Shown: one piece after another, positions 28,061 to 35,969 of the stretch
Layout: every line of letters starts with the position of its first letter
Position numbering within the stretch: the first letter of the stretch is position 1
Assembly: GCF_013912005.1 (NCBI RefSeq)
Contig: NZ_JACESB010000019.1
Coordinates: 1 to 47,950 of the forward strand
DNA length: 47,950 nucleotides
Direction of reading: 5' to 3'
Source: Brevundimonas sp.
GTDB lineage: Bacteria > Pseudomonadota > Alphaproteobacteria > Caulobacterales > Caulobacteraceae
The notes under the pieces: generated by a model
What the model was told of the DNA's origin: nothing
The model's input: the letters and a program-made list of their open reading frames with translations, nothing else
Database searches by the model: none
Made by a program: the position numbers and the translations under genes

Positions 28061-28281
28061 CCTTGTCATCCCGGACGCCGCAAAGCGGCGATCCGGGACG
28101 CCTGACCCCACAATCCCATCCTCCCGGACGCTGCGTCAGCAGCGAGCCGGGAGACAGGTCAGGGCCGGAGCCGGGAGCAAGCCGTCTCCCGGACAGCCGC
28201 TGCGCGGCTTCCGGGAGGGTCAGCGACTTTGGGTGGGTCCCCGTCCCGGCTCTCCGCTTCGCTTCGGCCGGGATGACAAGG
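28061..28281. repeat. Cluster of four REP-type palindromes bracketed by a 14-bp inverted repeat
   Basis: The outer pair ccttgtcatcccgg (28061-28074) and ccgggatgacaagg (28268-28281) is perfect. Inside are four related hairpins built on a TCCCGG...CCGGGA arm pair: 28069-28098, 28122-28153, 28186-28217 and 28244-28273. Loops and stem lengths differ, as in BIME-like clusters. It lies between convergent genes, fills the gap from 28006 to 28290, and contains no coding frame I would believe. Confidence 0.8.
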
Positions 28282-28290
28282 GCGTGCCCC

Positions 28291-28905
28291 CTACACGATC
28301 TCCGCCGCCTCCTCGAACGCCAGCCGCGGCGAGCGGGGGAACAGGTTCTCGTCCGAGCCGTAGCCGAGGTTGACGATGAAGTTCGGCTCCACGTTCGTTC
28401 CAGCGAAGAACTCCGCCTTCACCCCCGCCGGGTCGAAGCCCGACATCGGGCCGACGTCGAGGCCCAGCGCCCGGGCGGCGATGAGGAAGTAGCCGCCCTG
28501 CAGCGAGCTGTTGCGGAAGGCCGCCTCGCGCCGGGCGGCCTCGTCGGCGAACCAGTCCTTCGCGCCCGGGGCGTGCGGGAACAGCCGGGGCAGGGTCTCG
28601 GGGAAGTCGAGGTCCATGCCGATGATCACGTTCACCGGCGCCTGCAGGGTCTTGGCCCGGTTGCCCTCGCTCATCAGCGGGGCCAGCCGCGCCTTCGCCT
28701 CGGGCGAGGTCACGAACACGAAGCGGGCCGGGGTGTTGTTCACCGCCGTCGGCCCGAACCGGGTCAGGTCATAGAGCCGGCGCAGCAGCTCTTCGGGCAC
28801 CGGCCGGTCGGTCCAGCCGTTGCGCGTGCGCGCCTCGGTGAACAGCTGGGCCAGGACCGGATCGGCCACCGGCCGGTCGCGGGAGACGGAAGCGTCGAAC
28901 GCCAT
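28291..28905 (-). CDS. Nitroreductase-family oxidoreductase, RutE-like (malonic semialdehyde reductase type)
   Basis: The product is 204 residues. It matches RutE closely over its length: [84 protein letters not shown], and the ending [14 protein letters not shown]. RutE reduces malonic semialdehyde to 3-hydroxypropionate in pyrimidine degradation, but no other rut genes are present here, so a general FMN-dependent quinone or aldehyde reductase role is also possible. A strong AGGAGGG Shine-Dalgarno precedes ATG 28905. It lies on the opposite strand to dnaX and recR. Confidence 0.85.
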   Translation of the reverse strand: MAFDASVSRDRPVADPVLAQLFTEARTRNGWTDRPVPEELLRRLYDLTRFGPTAVNNTPARFVFVTSPEAKARLAPLMSEGNRAKTLQAPVNVIIGMDLDFPETLPRLFPHAPGAKDWFADEAARREAAFRNSSLQGGYFLIAARALGLDVGPMSGFDPAGVKAEFFAGTNVEPNFIVNLGYGSDENLFPRSPRLAFEEAAEIV

Positions 28906-29065
28906 GGGGGAACCCTCCTGATTGGAACAGCAACAACTGCAGTACCAATTAGGGCGAACGCGGCGGCGCGCCAGAGGGTCTGGAACAAATTGTGTTGCAG
29001 ATGCCCTCGAAAGGGCGGGGGCCGCCCCCCTGTCGCGCCCGCTCCGAACCGCCTATCTAGGGGGG

Positions 29066-29395
29066 ATGAAAGACCTTACCGCCCTGATGCAGCAGGCCCA
29101 GGCGATGCAGCAGCGACTGCAGGACGCCCAGGCGAAGATGGCCGAAAGCACCGCGACCGGCTCCTCCGGCGGCGGCCTCGTCACCATGGTCCTGAAGGGC
29201 CCGGGCGAGATCGCCTCGGTGACCATCGACGACAGCCTGATGGTTCCCGGCGAGGGCGAGATCCTCGCCGACCTGATCGTCGCCGCCCACGCCGACGCCA
29301 AGCGCAAGCTGGACGAGGTCAACGCCGCCCTGATGCGCGAGGCCGCCGGCCCGATGGCGGGGATGAACATCCCCGGCATGCCGAAGCTGTTCTGA
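29066..29395 (+). CDS. ybaB: Nucleoid-associated protein, YbaB/EbfC family
   Basis: The product is 109 residues: [27 protein letters not shown], then [21 protein letters not shown], and the C-terminal helical part ending in MPGMPKLF. This is the complete YbaB/EbfC fold, a DNA-binding dimer conserved next to recR and dnaX. GGGGGG lies directly before the ATG. recR follows after 10 bases. Confidence 0.93.
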   Translation: MKDLTALMQQAQAMQQRLQDAQAKMAESTATGSSGGGLVTMVLKGPGEIASVTIDDSLMVPGEGEILADLIVAAHADAKRKLDEVNAALMREAAGPMAGMNIPGMPKLF

Positions 29396-29405
29396 CGAAG
29401 CGCGC

Positions 29406-30008
29406 GTGGCCGCCTCCGCCGGACCCGAGATCGAGCGGCTGATATCGCTGCTGGCGAAGCTGCCCGGCATGGGCCCGCGTTCGGCCCGGCGCGCCGCCCT
29501 GGCCCTGCTCAAGAAGCGCGAACAGCTGCTCGCGCCGCTCGCCGCCGCCCTGCAGGAGACCGCCGACAGGGTGACCTCGTGCAGCGTCTGCGGCGCGCCG
29601 GACACCCGCGACCCCTGCTCGATCTGCTCCGACGGCAGCCGCGACAACGGCCTGATCTGCGTGGTCGAGGAGGCCGGCGCCCTGTGGGCCATGGAGCGCT
29701 CGGGCGCCTTCCGCGGCAAGTACCACGTGCTGGGCGGCCTGCTGTCGGCGCTCGACGGCGTCGGCCCCGACGCCCTGCGCGTCGCGGAACTGGTCGGCCG
29801 GGTGAAGGGCGGCGAGGCGAAGGAGGTGGTCCTGGCCCTGCCCGCCACCGTCGACGGCCAGACCACCGCCCACTACCTCGCCGAACGGCTCGCCGGCTCG
29901 GGCGTGGAGATCACCTCGCTGGCGCGCGGCGTCCCGGTCGGCGGCGAGCTCGACTGGCTCGACGACGGCACTATCGTCCAGGCCCTGCGGGCGCGCCGAC
30001 CGGCCTGA
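29406..30008 (+). CDS. recR: Recombination mediator protein RecR
   Basis: The product is 200 residues from GTG 29406. It has an N-terminal helix-hairpin-helix ([17 protein letters not shown]), a zinc finger with C59, C62, C71 and C74, a TOPRIM domain ([17 protein letters not shown]) and the C-terminal Walker-B-like region ([16 protein letters not shown]). RecR acts with RecF/RecO to load RecA at gaps. It is co-transcribed with ybaB. Confidence 0.95.
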   Translation: MAASAGPEIERLISLLAKLPGMGPRSARRAALALLKKREQLLAPLAAALQETADRVTSCSVCGAPDTRDPCSICSDGSRDNGLICVVEEAGALWAMERSGAFRGKYHVLGGLLSALDGVGPDALRVAELVGRVKGGEAKEVVLALPATVDGQTTAHYLAERLAGSGVEITSLARGVPVGGELDWLDDGTIVQALRARRPA

Positions 30009-30069
30009 CCCGCCTGCGTCCGAATCTGGCGCAGCCGGGCGGCACACTGCCCGCATCGGGACCCGGTTC

Positions 30070-30101
30070 GGGACTCCCGGGACTCCCGGGACACCCTTTT
30101 T
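30070..30101 (+). repeat. Three 9-bp tandem repeats ending in a T-run
   Basis: GGGACTCCC, GGGACTCCC and GGGACACCC run from 30070 to 30096 and are followed by TTTTT (30097-30101). Each unit is a near-palindrome, so the array can fold and may act as a terminator after recR. It has a different period from the heptamer arrays. Confidence 0.7.
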
Positions 30102-30153
30102 CGCGCCGAACCAGCCATGGCCCGCCCCGCCGACTCCCGTTAAGGAACGGAGC

Positions 30154-31434
30154 ATGAACGTTGATCTGGTCGCCTTCCTCGCCGCCGCCGTCGTCGCCCT
30201 GGTCGCCCTCGCCTGGGCCCTGATGGAGCGCCGCCGCGCCGCCGCCGCCGAGACCCGGAACTGGGAGCTGCGCGAGCGCCACGCCGAGGCCGAGGCCCGC
30301 CTGCGCCTCGTCGAGGACCAGGCCGCCACCCAGGCCGAGCTGCTCCGCGCCCAGGCCCGCGAGTCGGCCAGCACGGTCGCAGAGGAGCTGCTCAAGCGCA
30401 CCGACGAGACCTTCCGCAACCGCGAGCTGATGGCCCGCGAGCGGATGGAGGCGCAGCTGAAGCCGGTGGCCGAGACGCTCAGGCGGTTCCAGGAGCATGT
30501 CGCGGCGCTTGAGAAGGCCCGCACCGAGGAGACCGGCGGGCTGAAGGAGCAGCTGGCCCAGCTGATGGCGGCTTCCAGCGCCACCCGCGACGAGGCGCGC
30601 AAGCTGACCGAGGCCCTGCGCGGCAACACCGGCCGCCGCGGCCGGTGGGGCGAACAGACCTGCCGCAACGTGCTGGAGGCCGCCGGCATGGCCGGGCGGT
30701 TCGACTTCGAGGAACAGACCTCGACCGCCGACGAGGCCGGCCGCCAGCAGCGGCCCGACTTCGTCGTCCGCCTGCCCGGCGGCGGCATGTTCGTGATCGA
30801 CGCCAAGGTGCCGCTGGCCTTCGCCGACGAGGGGGAGGGCGACGAGGAGGCCCGCGCCCGCGCCGCCTCCATGCGCACCGCCGCCAGCATGAAGACCCAC
30901 GTGCGGCAGCTGTCGTCCAAGGCCTACCAGGACCAGTTCAAGCCGAGCCCCGACTTCGTCGCCATGTTCGTGCCCGGCGACGCCTTCCTCGCCGCGGCGC
31001 TGGACCACGAGCCGGACCTGATGACCACGGCCATGGCCTCGCGGGTGGTGATCGTCACCCCCACCACCCTGTTCGCCCTGTGCAAGGCCGTGGCCTACGG
31101 CTGGCGCGCCGAGGAGCAGTCGCGCAACGCCGAGCAGGTCGCGAAGCTGGGCAAGGAGCTCTACAAGCGCCTGTCGGTGATGGGCGGTCACGCCGCCGCT
31201 GTCGGCCGCGCCCTCGACACCGCCGTGGGCAAGTACAACCAGTTCGTCGGCTCGCTCGAGAGCCAGGTCATGGTCTCGGCCCGCCGCTTCGAGGACCTGC
31301 ACGTCGACCACGAGGGCAAGCAGCTGCCGGAGCTGCCGCCGGTCGAACAGTCGCCGCGCGGCCTCACCCGGCCCGAACTGCTCGCCGCCGACAAGGCCGA
31401 GGGGCCCCGTCTCGTCGCCGGGCCCGCCGAGTAG
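30154..31434 (+). CDS. rmuC: DNA recombination protein RmuC
   Basis: The product is 426 residues. An N-terminal membrane segment (VAFLAAAVVALVALAWAL) is followed by a long coiled coil (about 25-150) and the RmuC nuclease-like core with RRGRWGEQTCRNVLEAAGM, RPDFVVRLPGGG and VIDAKVPL. The conserved Asp/Lys residues of the PD-(D/E)XK-like centre are present. It limits inversions and rearrangements at repeats. It lies on the same strand as recR, after a repeat that probably ends the recR transcript. GGAACGGAGC lies before the ATG. Confidence 0.92.
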   Translation: MNVDLVAFLAAAVVALVALAWALMERRRAAAAETRNWELRERHAEAEARLRLVEDQAATQAELLRAQARESASTVAEELLKRTDETFRNRELMARERMEAQLKPVAETLRRFQEHVAALEKARTEETGGLKEQLAQLMAASSATRDEARKLTEALRGNTGRRGRWGEQTCRNVLEAAGMAGRFDFEEQTSTADEAGRQQRPDFVVRLPGGGMFVIDAKVPLAFADEGEGDEEARARAASMRTAASMKTHVRQLSSKAYQDQFKPSPDFVAMFVPGDAFLAAALDHEPDLMTTAMASRVVIVTPTTLFALCKAVAYGWRAEEQSRNAEQVAKLGKELYKRLSVMGGHAAAVGRALDTAVGKYNQFVGSLESQVMVSARRFEDLHVDHEGKQLPELPPVEQSPRGLTRPELLAADKAEGPRLVAGPAE

Positions 31435-31494
31435 ACAAGGACGCTTGACAGCGCGCGCGGGCACCGGGTAAAGCTAGCTTGTCATTTGGACAAG
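31434..31494 (+). promoter_or_regulatory. Two operator-like dyads and a promoter before the membrane protein/XRE genes
   Basis: Dyad 1 is gacaag-gacg-cttgac (31434-31449), 5 of 6 pairs symmetric, and it overlaps a perfect TTGACA -35 at 31445-31450. Dyad 2 is cttgtc-N5-gacaag (31478-31494), perfect. A -10-like TAAAGC lies at 31469-31474, 18 bases from the -35. The two dyads share the half-site CTTG(T/A)C and would let the small XRE protein encoded downstream block its own promoter. The regulator assignment is inferred from position. Confidence 0.55.
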
Positions 31495-31508
31495 GATGTT
31501 TGCCTGCC

Positions 31509-31970
31509 ATGGCTCGAGGCCTGAAACGCGTCGCCCTCTACACCCTCCTCGGCTTCCTCGCCTTCTTCGCGCTGATGGTCGCCACCGGCTTCTTTATCGG
31601 GAGCCAGGCCGCCCGCGGCGTGGACGTGGACGCGGACCGACTGACCTTCTGGCTCGCCGCCGGCGTGGCGGTGGTCTGCATGACCGGCGCCATGGCCATC
31701 ACCGTCGGCTGGATGCGGGCCATCGACGAGGCCGCGCGCGAAGCCCACAAGTCGGCCTGGTTCTGGGGCGGCTGCGGCGGCATGGCCGTGGCCGGCGTCC
31801 TCTTCATTCTCGCCTCGACGCCCCTGGCGGCCGCCCTCCAGCCGCCCTCCTGGTTCCTCGGACGCACCGATCCGGCCGCCTATATGGCGACCGGCGCGGC
31901 GATCCTCGCCCTGCTCATGACCGCCGGCTACACCCTCGCCTGGGCGTGGTGGTGGTGGCGGCGCCGGTGA
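31509..31970 (+). CDS. Hypothetical small membrane protein, partner of XRE regulator
   Basis: The product is 153 residues from ATG 31509 with about four membrane helices (VALYTLLGFLAFFALMVATGFFIG, LTFWLAAGVAVVCMTGAMAI, WGGCGGMAVAGVLFILAST, MATGAAILALLMTAGYTLAWAWWWW), ending in WRRR. The small XRE regulator starts 11 bases later. Small membrane proteins paired with a 65-70-residue XRE protein of the MNNRLKVLRAER type are common in Proteobacteria, but their role is not established. An upstream TTG at 31479 is unlikely because it lies inside the operator. Confidence 0.7.
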   Translation: MARGLKRVALYTLLGFLAFFALMVATGFFIGSQAARGVDVDADRLTFWLAAGVAVVCMTGAMAITVGWMRAIDEAAREAHKSAWFWGGCGGMAVAGVLFILASTPLAAALQPPSWFLGRTDPAAYMATGAAILALLMTAGYTLAWAWWWWRRR

Positions 31971-31980
31971 GGGTCGTCCC

Positions 31981-32184
31981 GTGAACAACCGCCTCAAGGT
32001 GCTCCGCGCCGAACGCAACTGGAGTCAGGCCCATCTCGCCGAGGCCCTCGGCGTCTCGCGCCAGACCGTCAATGCGCTCGAGACCGGCCGCTACGACCCC
32101 TCCCTGCCGCTGGCCTTCCGCATCGCCCGGGTCTTCGGCCAGCCCATCGAATCCATCTTCCACGACGAGGATCCCGCCCCATGA
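31981..32184 (+). CDS. Small XRE-family transcriptional regulator
   Basis: The product is 67 residues from GTG 31981, a single helix-turn-helix domain: LKVLRAERNWSQAHLAEALGVSRQTVNALETGRYDPSLPLAFRIARVFG, ending ESIFHDED. The protein is only the DNA-binding domain. It probably binds the dyads upstream of its operon. The stop overlaps the start of the TraB/GumN gene as ATGA. Confidence 0.9.
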   Translation: MNNRLKVLRAERNWSQAHLAEALGVSRQTVNALETGRYDPSLPLAFRIARVFGQPIESIFHDEDPAP

Positions 32185-33155
32185 CCTTCCGTCCGCTCCG
32201 CCTCGCCGCCGGCGTGGCCCGCGCCGCCCTCGGAACGGCCCTCGGCCTCGGCCTCGCCGCCGCCATCGCCCTGCAGCCGGCCCGGGCCCTCGCCCAGACG
32301 CTCGCGCCCGCCCCCGCCGCCGAACGCCCCGCCGTGGCCCGGGCCGAAGGCGCCGGTCCGGCCCTGTGGGTGATCCGCGACGCCGACTCGACCATCTATC
32401 TGTTCGGCACGGTTCACATGCTGCGCCCGACCACGGCCTGGAGTTCGGAGCGGGTGGAGCGGGCCTTCGCCGAGGCCGACGAGCTGTGGCTGGAGATCTC
32501 CAACCCGGACGACCAGGCGGCCCTCGTGCCGCTGATCCAGCAGCACGGCGTCGACCCGACCCAGCGCCTGACGCTGAAGCTGTCGTCCGGCGAGCTGACC
32601 CTGTTCGACAACGCCGCGCGCACCATGGGCGCCAACGCCATGGCCATGGACAACCTGCGGCCGTGGCTGGCCGCCCTGACCCTGTCGATCGCGCCGCTGC
32701 AGCGCGCCGGCTACGATCCGCAGTCGGGGGTGGAGCTGATCCTCAAGGCCCGCGCCGAGGCGGCGGGCAAGCCCGTGAAGGGCTTCGAGACCATCGACCG
32801 GCAGGTGCGGATCCTCGCCGGCTTCCCCGAGGCCGACCAGATGGCCTTCCTGACCAGCACCCTGGACGCCTTCGAGGACGCCCCCGTCGAGCTGGATCGC
32901 CTCGTCGAGGCCTGGGCGCGCGGCGATGTCGCCGTGATCGAGGCGCTGGGCGTCGCCGACATGCGCGAGGAGAGCGAGGCCATCTACCAGGCCCTGCTGG
33001 TCCAGCGGAACGCAGACTGGGCCGGCCAGATCCAGCAGCTGCTGGCCGGCGAGGGCACAGCCTTCGTCGCCGTCGGCGCCGCCCACCTCGCCGGCGACGA
33101 CAGCGTCCAGCGCCTGCTGGAGCAGCGCGGCGTGAACGTCGAGACGGTGCAGTAG
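32181..33155 (+). CDS. TraB/GumN-family protein
   Basis: The product is 324 residues with an N-terminal membrane or signal segment (about 8-38). Family motifs are visible: YLFGTVHML (73-81), GYDPQSGVELIL and a C-terminal GAAHLAGDDSVQRLLEQ. The two GxxH motifs resemble those of TIKI metalloproteases, so a periplasmic metal-dependent hydrolase is plausible but unproven. The start overlaps the XRE stop (ATGA), so it forms part of a three-gene unit with the membrane protein. Confidence 0.88.
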   Translation: MTFRPLRLAAGVARAALGTALGLGLAAAIALQPARALAQTLAPAPAAERPAVARAEGAGPALWVIRDADSTIYLFGTVHMLRPTTAWSSERVERAFAEADELWLEISNPDDQAALVPLIQQHGVDPTQRLTLKLSSGELTLFDNAARTMGANAMAMDNLRPWLAALTLSIAPLQRAGYDPQSGVELILKARAEAAGKPVKGFETIDRQVRILAGFPEADQMAFLTSTLDAFEDAPVELDRLVEAWARGDVAVIEALGVADMREESEAIYQALLVQRNADWAGQIQQLLAGEGTAFVAVGAAHLAGDDSVQRLLEQRGVNVETVQ

Positions 33156-33165
33156 GGGGGGAGGC

Positions 33166-33239
33166 TGGAGCGGGCAGCGGGAATCGAACCCGCACGAAAA
33201 GCTTGGGAAGCTTTCAGGCTACCACTACATCATGCCCGC
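33166..33239 (-). tRNA. tRNA-Gly (anticodon CCC)
   Basis: On the minus strand a complete cloverleaf reads from GCGGGCA at 33239 to an encoded CCA at 33168-33166. The acceptor stem GCGGGCA/TGCCCGC is perfect, the D-loop contains AGTGGTAG, the anticodon stem AAAGC/GCTTT holds the loop TTCCCAA (anticodon CCC), and the T-arm is GCGGG-TTCGATT-CCCGC. The size is 74 nt including CCA. Confidence 0.95.
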
Positions 33240-33279
33240 GGAGCCGGACGCAGATTTAGGGCCAACGGCGGAAAGCATC

Positions 33280-33313
33280 AAGCGGGGCGGCTCCGAAAGG
33301 GCCGCCCCGTTTC
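33280..33313 (-). terminator. Hairpin terminator after the amidohydrolase gene
   Basis: A perfect 9-bp stem, cggggcggc (33283-33291) with gccgccccg (33301-33309), lies just past the stop of the minus-strand amidohydrolase and between it and the tRNA. The minus-strand tail (cttgatgcttt) is only weakly T-rich. Confidence 0.7.
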
Positions 33314-33316
33314 GCG

Positions 33317-34972
33317 TCACTCGGCGCGGTGGACGACGACCCCGTCGACCACGGTCAGGGTCGCCCTGCCGCCGAGGATGTCGGCGGGCGCGGCGGTCAT
33401 CAGGTCGACGTCGAAGGCGGTCAGGTCGGCGCGCTTGCCGACCTCGATGGTGCCCAGCTCGGCTTCGCGGAAGCTGGCGTACGCCGGCCAGAGGGTGAAC
33501 ATTTTCAACGCCGTGGCGCGGTCCACCGCCTCCAGCGGCCGCCAGTCGGGGCCCTGGAAGCCCTGCAGGTCGGCGCGGGCGATGGCGGCGTAGAACTCGA
33601 TCAGGGGGGAGCCGCGCTCGACCGGGGCGTCGGAGCCCCCGACCACGATCACTCCCCGGTCGACCAGGCTGCGCCAGGCATAGGCGCCGTCCAGCCGCGC
33701 GTCGCCGAGGCGGGCCGGGGCGAAATGCAGGTCGCCGATGGCGTGGCTGGGCTGCATCGAGGCGATGATCGGCAGGTCCTGGAACCAGTGGTAGTCGGCC
33801 GGACGCAGGATCTGGGCGTGCTCGATGCGCCAGCGCACGTCGGCGCCGTTGGGCCGCTCCGACGGGGCCACGCCCGCCAGCGCCTGCTGGTACCACTCGG
33901 CCACCGAGGCGTTGCCCCGGTCGCCGATGGCGTGGGTCGCGATCTGGATGCCCGCCCGCAGCGCCTGCTCGTACAGCGGCACGATCTCCTGCTCGCCGAT
34001 CTGCATCAGGCCGGTCGTGTCGGGGCGGTCGGCGTAGGGCGCGAACAGGGCGGCGCCGCGCGAGCCCAGGGCGCCGTCCGCGTAGTACTTCACCGCGCGG
34101 GTGATCACCCGCCCGTCGGCCACGCTGCGCGGACCCGAGGCGAACAGGGCCTGCGCCCCGTCCGGGGTGACGCTGTTGTAGACCCGCAGCGGGGCCTCGC
34201 CGGCCTCGGCCATCTGCTCCAGCAGGGGGATGTCCCGCCACGGGGCGCTCATGAAGTGGACGCCGGTCCAGCCGTACGCCGCCTCGACCCGGAAGCCGGC
34301 GCGGTAGGCCTCGCGCAGGGCCTCGGGGTCGGCCTGGGGCATCAGCTCCGCGACCAGCTGTTCGGCCGCATCGACCAGCAGGCCGGTGGGTCGGCCCTGG
34401 TCATCCTTGAGGATCTCCCCGCCGGACGGGGCCGCAGTCGAGGCGTCGATCCCGGCGGCCGCCAGGGCGGCGCTGGAGGCGACCACGGCGTGGCCGTCGG
34501 CCCGGCCCAGCAGGACGACGCGGCCCGGCGCGGCGGCGTCCAGATCGGCGGCGGTGAGGAAGCGCGCCTCGGGCCAGTGCGTCTCGATCCAGCCGCGGCC
34601 GACGATCGGCCCCTCGGGGTGAGCCTCGGCCCAGGCGGTCAGGCGGGCCATGGCCTCGGCGACCGAGGCCGAGCCTTCGAGGTTGAGGGTCAGTTCGCGC
34701 CAGCCGATCCCGTCGAGGTGGGCGTGACCGTCGGTGAAGCCGGGGAACAGGGCGGAGCCCTTCAGGTCGACGGCCTCCAGCCCGTCCGCCGCCGGCGCAT
34801 CCGCGGCCGACCCCACCCAGGCGATGCGTCCGTCGCGCACCTGCACCACCTCGGCCGTCGGGGCGGCCTCCACGCCGGTGTAGATCGGCCCGCCGCGGAT
34901 CACGAGGTTCTGGGCCTGCGCGGACGTGGCCGCCCCGGTGAGCAGGAGGGCGAGGAGCAGGGTGCGGCGCAT
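33317..34972 (-). CDS. Secreted amidohydrolase, family 3 (YtcJ-like)
   Basis: The product is 551 residues with a signal peptide (MRRTLLLALLLTGAATSAQAQ). The metal-dependent hydrolase fold is clear: ALFPGFTDGHAHLDGIG supplies two metal-binding His, KYYADGALGSRGAAL follows, then IATHAIGDRGN, WRIEHAQIL and GGSDAPVERGSPL with the late Asp. The C-terminus returns to the small beta domain (LGTIEVGKRADLTAFDVD). Members hydrolyse amide or related bonds; the substrate is unknown. AGGAA lies 8 bases before the ATG. The gene is flanked by tRNA-Gly. Confidence 0.9.
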   Translation of the reverse strand: MRRTLLLALLLTGAATSAQAQNLVIRGGPIYTGVEAAPTAEVVQVRDGRIAWVGSAADAPAADGLEAVDLKGSALFPGFTDGHAHLDGIGWRELTLNLEGSASVAEAMARLTAWAEAHPEGPIVGRGWIETHWPEARFLTAADLDAAAPGRVVLLGRADGHAVVASSAALAAAGIDASTAAPSGGEILKDDQGRPTGLLVDAAEQLVAELMPQADPEALREAYRAGFRVEAAYGWTGVHFMSAPWRDIPLLEQMAEAGEAPLRVYNSVTPDGAQALFASGPRSVADGRVITRAVKYYADGALGSRGAALFAPYADRPDTTGLMQIGEQEIVPLYEQALRAGIQIATHAIGDRGNASVAEWYQQALAGVAPSERPNGADVRWRIEHAQILRPADYHWFQDLPIIASMQPSHAIGDLHFAPARLGDARLDGAYAWRSLVDRGVIVVGGSDAPVERGSPLIEFYAAIARADLQGFQGPDWRPLEAVDRATALKMFTLWPAYASFREAELGTIEVGKRADLTAFDVDLMTAAPADILGGRATLTVVDGVVVHRAE

Positions 34973-35055
34973 CTGACGGTTCCTGAGGCTGGCGGGCTCC
35001 GGACTCGCAATATCCCGGGGGCTGCGTCAAGCTCGCGCACGAACAGGAGCCTTCC

Positions 35056-35385
35056 ATGATCCTTCCGATGCTTGCGTTGCTGGCCGCCGATGCGCCGAGC
35101 CTCGAGCAGGCCCGCACCTGTCAGGCGCACATGGAGATCATGATCCAGGAGGCGGCCCGCGACGGCGGCCACGTGGCCGGGCCGACCTGGTTCATCCGCG
35201 ACTGGTGGAGGCTGAAGGCGATCGAGGCGGGCGCGCCCGAGGATGACGGGACCGAGCTGGCGGCCGCCACGGCCGTCCTCGGCGTCATGAGCGTGACCGA
35301 GCCGAAGCAGTTCAGCGCCGGGCGGCAGGCCTGCGTCGACATCGCCGTCGAGGCCGGGGCCGTGCCGGGGATGGGCCCGGCATGA
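35056..35385 (+). CDS. Hypothetical protein upstream of DUF488 gene
   Basis: The product is 109 residues with a short hydrophobic N-terminus (MILPMLALLAADAPS), which could be a weak signal peptide, then a helical, acidic domain with two Cys (RTCQAH, RQACVD) that could pair. I do not recognise the family. AGGAG is about 10 bases before the ATG. Its stop overlaps the next start as ATGA, so it is coupled to the DUF488 gene. Confidence 0.65.
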   Translation: MILPMLALLAADAPSLEQARTCQAHMEIMIQEAARDGGHVAGPTWFIRDWWRLKAIEAGAPEDDGTELAAATAVLGVMSVTEPKQFSAGRQACVDIAVEAGAVPGMGPA

Positions 35386-35813
35386 AGCTGTTCACCATCG
35401 GCTACGAGGGCGAGCCGCAGGCGGCGGTGATCGACCGGCTGAAGGCGGCGGGCGTGAAGGTGCTGGCCGACGTGCGGGCGGTGGCCGCGTCGCGACGGGC
35501 CGGCTTCTCCAAGACGGTGCTGGGCTCCAGCCTCGCCGAGGCGGGGATCGAATACGTCCACCTGCGCGATCTCGGCACGCCCAAGGCGGGGCGGGACGCG
35601 GCGCGGGCGGGGCGGATCGGCGAGATGCGCTCGATCTTCGCCGACCACATGCAGGAGCCGCCGTCCCGGCTGGCCTTCGAACGGCTGCGCGAGATCGCGA
35701 AGGACCGGCCCACCGCCCTGCTGTGCTTCGAGGCCGAACACGCCGGCTGCCACCGCGCCGTGCTGGCCGAACGGCTGCAGGCCGAGGACGGGTTCGAGGT
35801 GGTGAACCTCTAG
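35382..35813 (+). CDS. DUF488 domain-containing protein
   Basis: The product is 143 residues. The DUF488 pattern is clear: KLFTIGYEG at the N-terminus, VLADVRAVAASRRAGFSK, a YVHLRDLGTPK segment, and LLCFEAEHAGCHRAVLAERL with conserved Cys, Glu and His. The biochemical role is not established, although related proteins have nuclease-like or nucleotide-associated folds. It is co-translated with the hypothetical gene upstream. A palindromic repeat element follows at once. Confidence 0.9.
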   Translation: MKLFTIGYEGEPQAAVIDRLKAAGVKVLADVRAVAASRRAGFSKTVLGSSLAEAGIEYVHLRDLGTPKAGRDAARAGRIGEMRSIFADHMQEPPSRLAFERLREIAKDRPTALLCFEAEHAGCHRAVLAERLQAEDGFEVVNL

Positions 35814-35815
35814 GT

Positions 35816-35965
35816 CCCCTCTCGCCTTGCGGGAGAGGGAGACCGCACGCGGCGGCGAAGCCGTTGCCCTTGTGCGGTCGGGTGAGGGGTCGCACGGTCG
35901 CCGTGTGCGCGACCCCTCATCCGACCCGCTTCGCGGGCCACCTTCTCCCGCAAGGGGAGAAGGGC
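35816..35965. repeat. Compound palindromic element (BIME-like, five hairpins)
   Basis: Between convergent genes, five inverted repeats follow each other: ctctcgcc/gggagag near 35820-35838; gaccgcac/gtgcggtc (35841-35879) with cggc-gaa-gccg inside; tgaggggtcgc/gcgacccctca near 35882-35920; acccgcttcgcgggc near 35924-35938; and ccttctccc-gcaa-ggggagaagg (35941-35963). Such clusters are widespread in alphaproteobacterial genomes. The last hairpin lies 7 bases from the FadB/FadJ-type stop and could protect or end that transcript. Confidence 0.85.
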
Positions 35966-35969
35966 AGGA

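Noticed and set aside
28921-28949. ATTGG-N19-CCAAT dyad upstream of the RutE-like gene as an operator
   Set aside because: Only the outer five bases are symmetric and the spacing is long, which is too weak to call.
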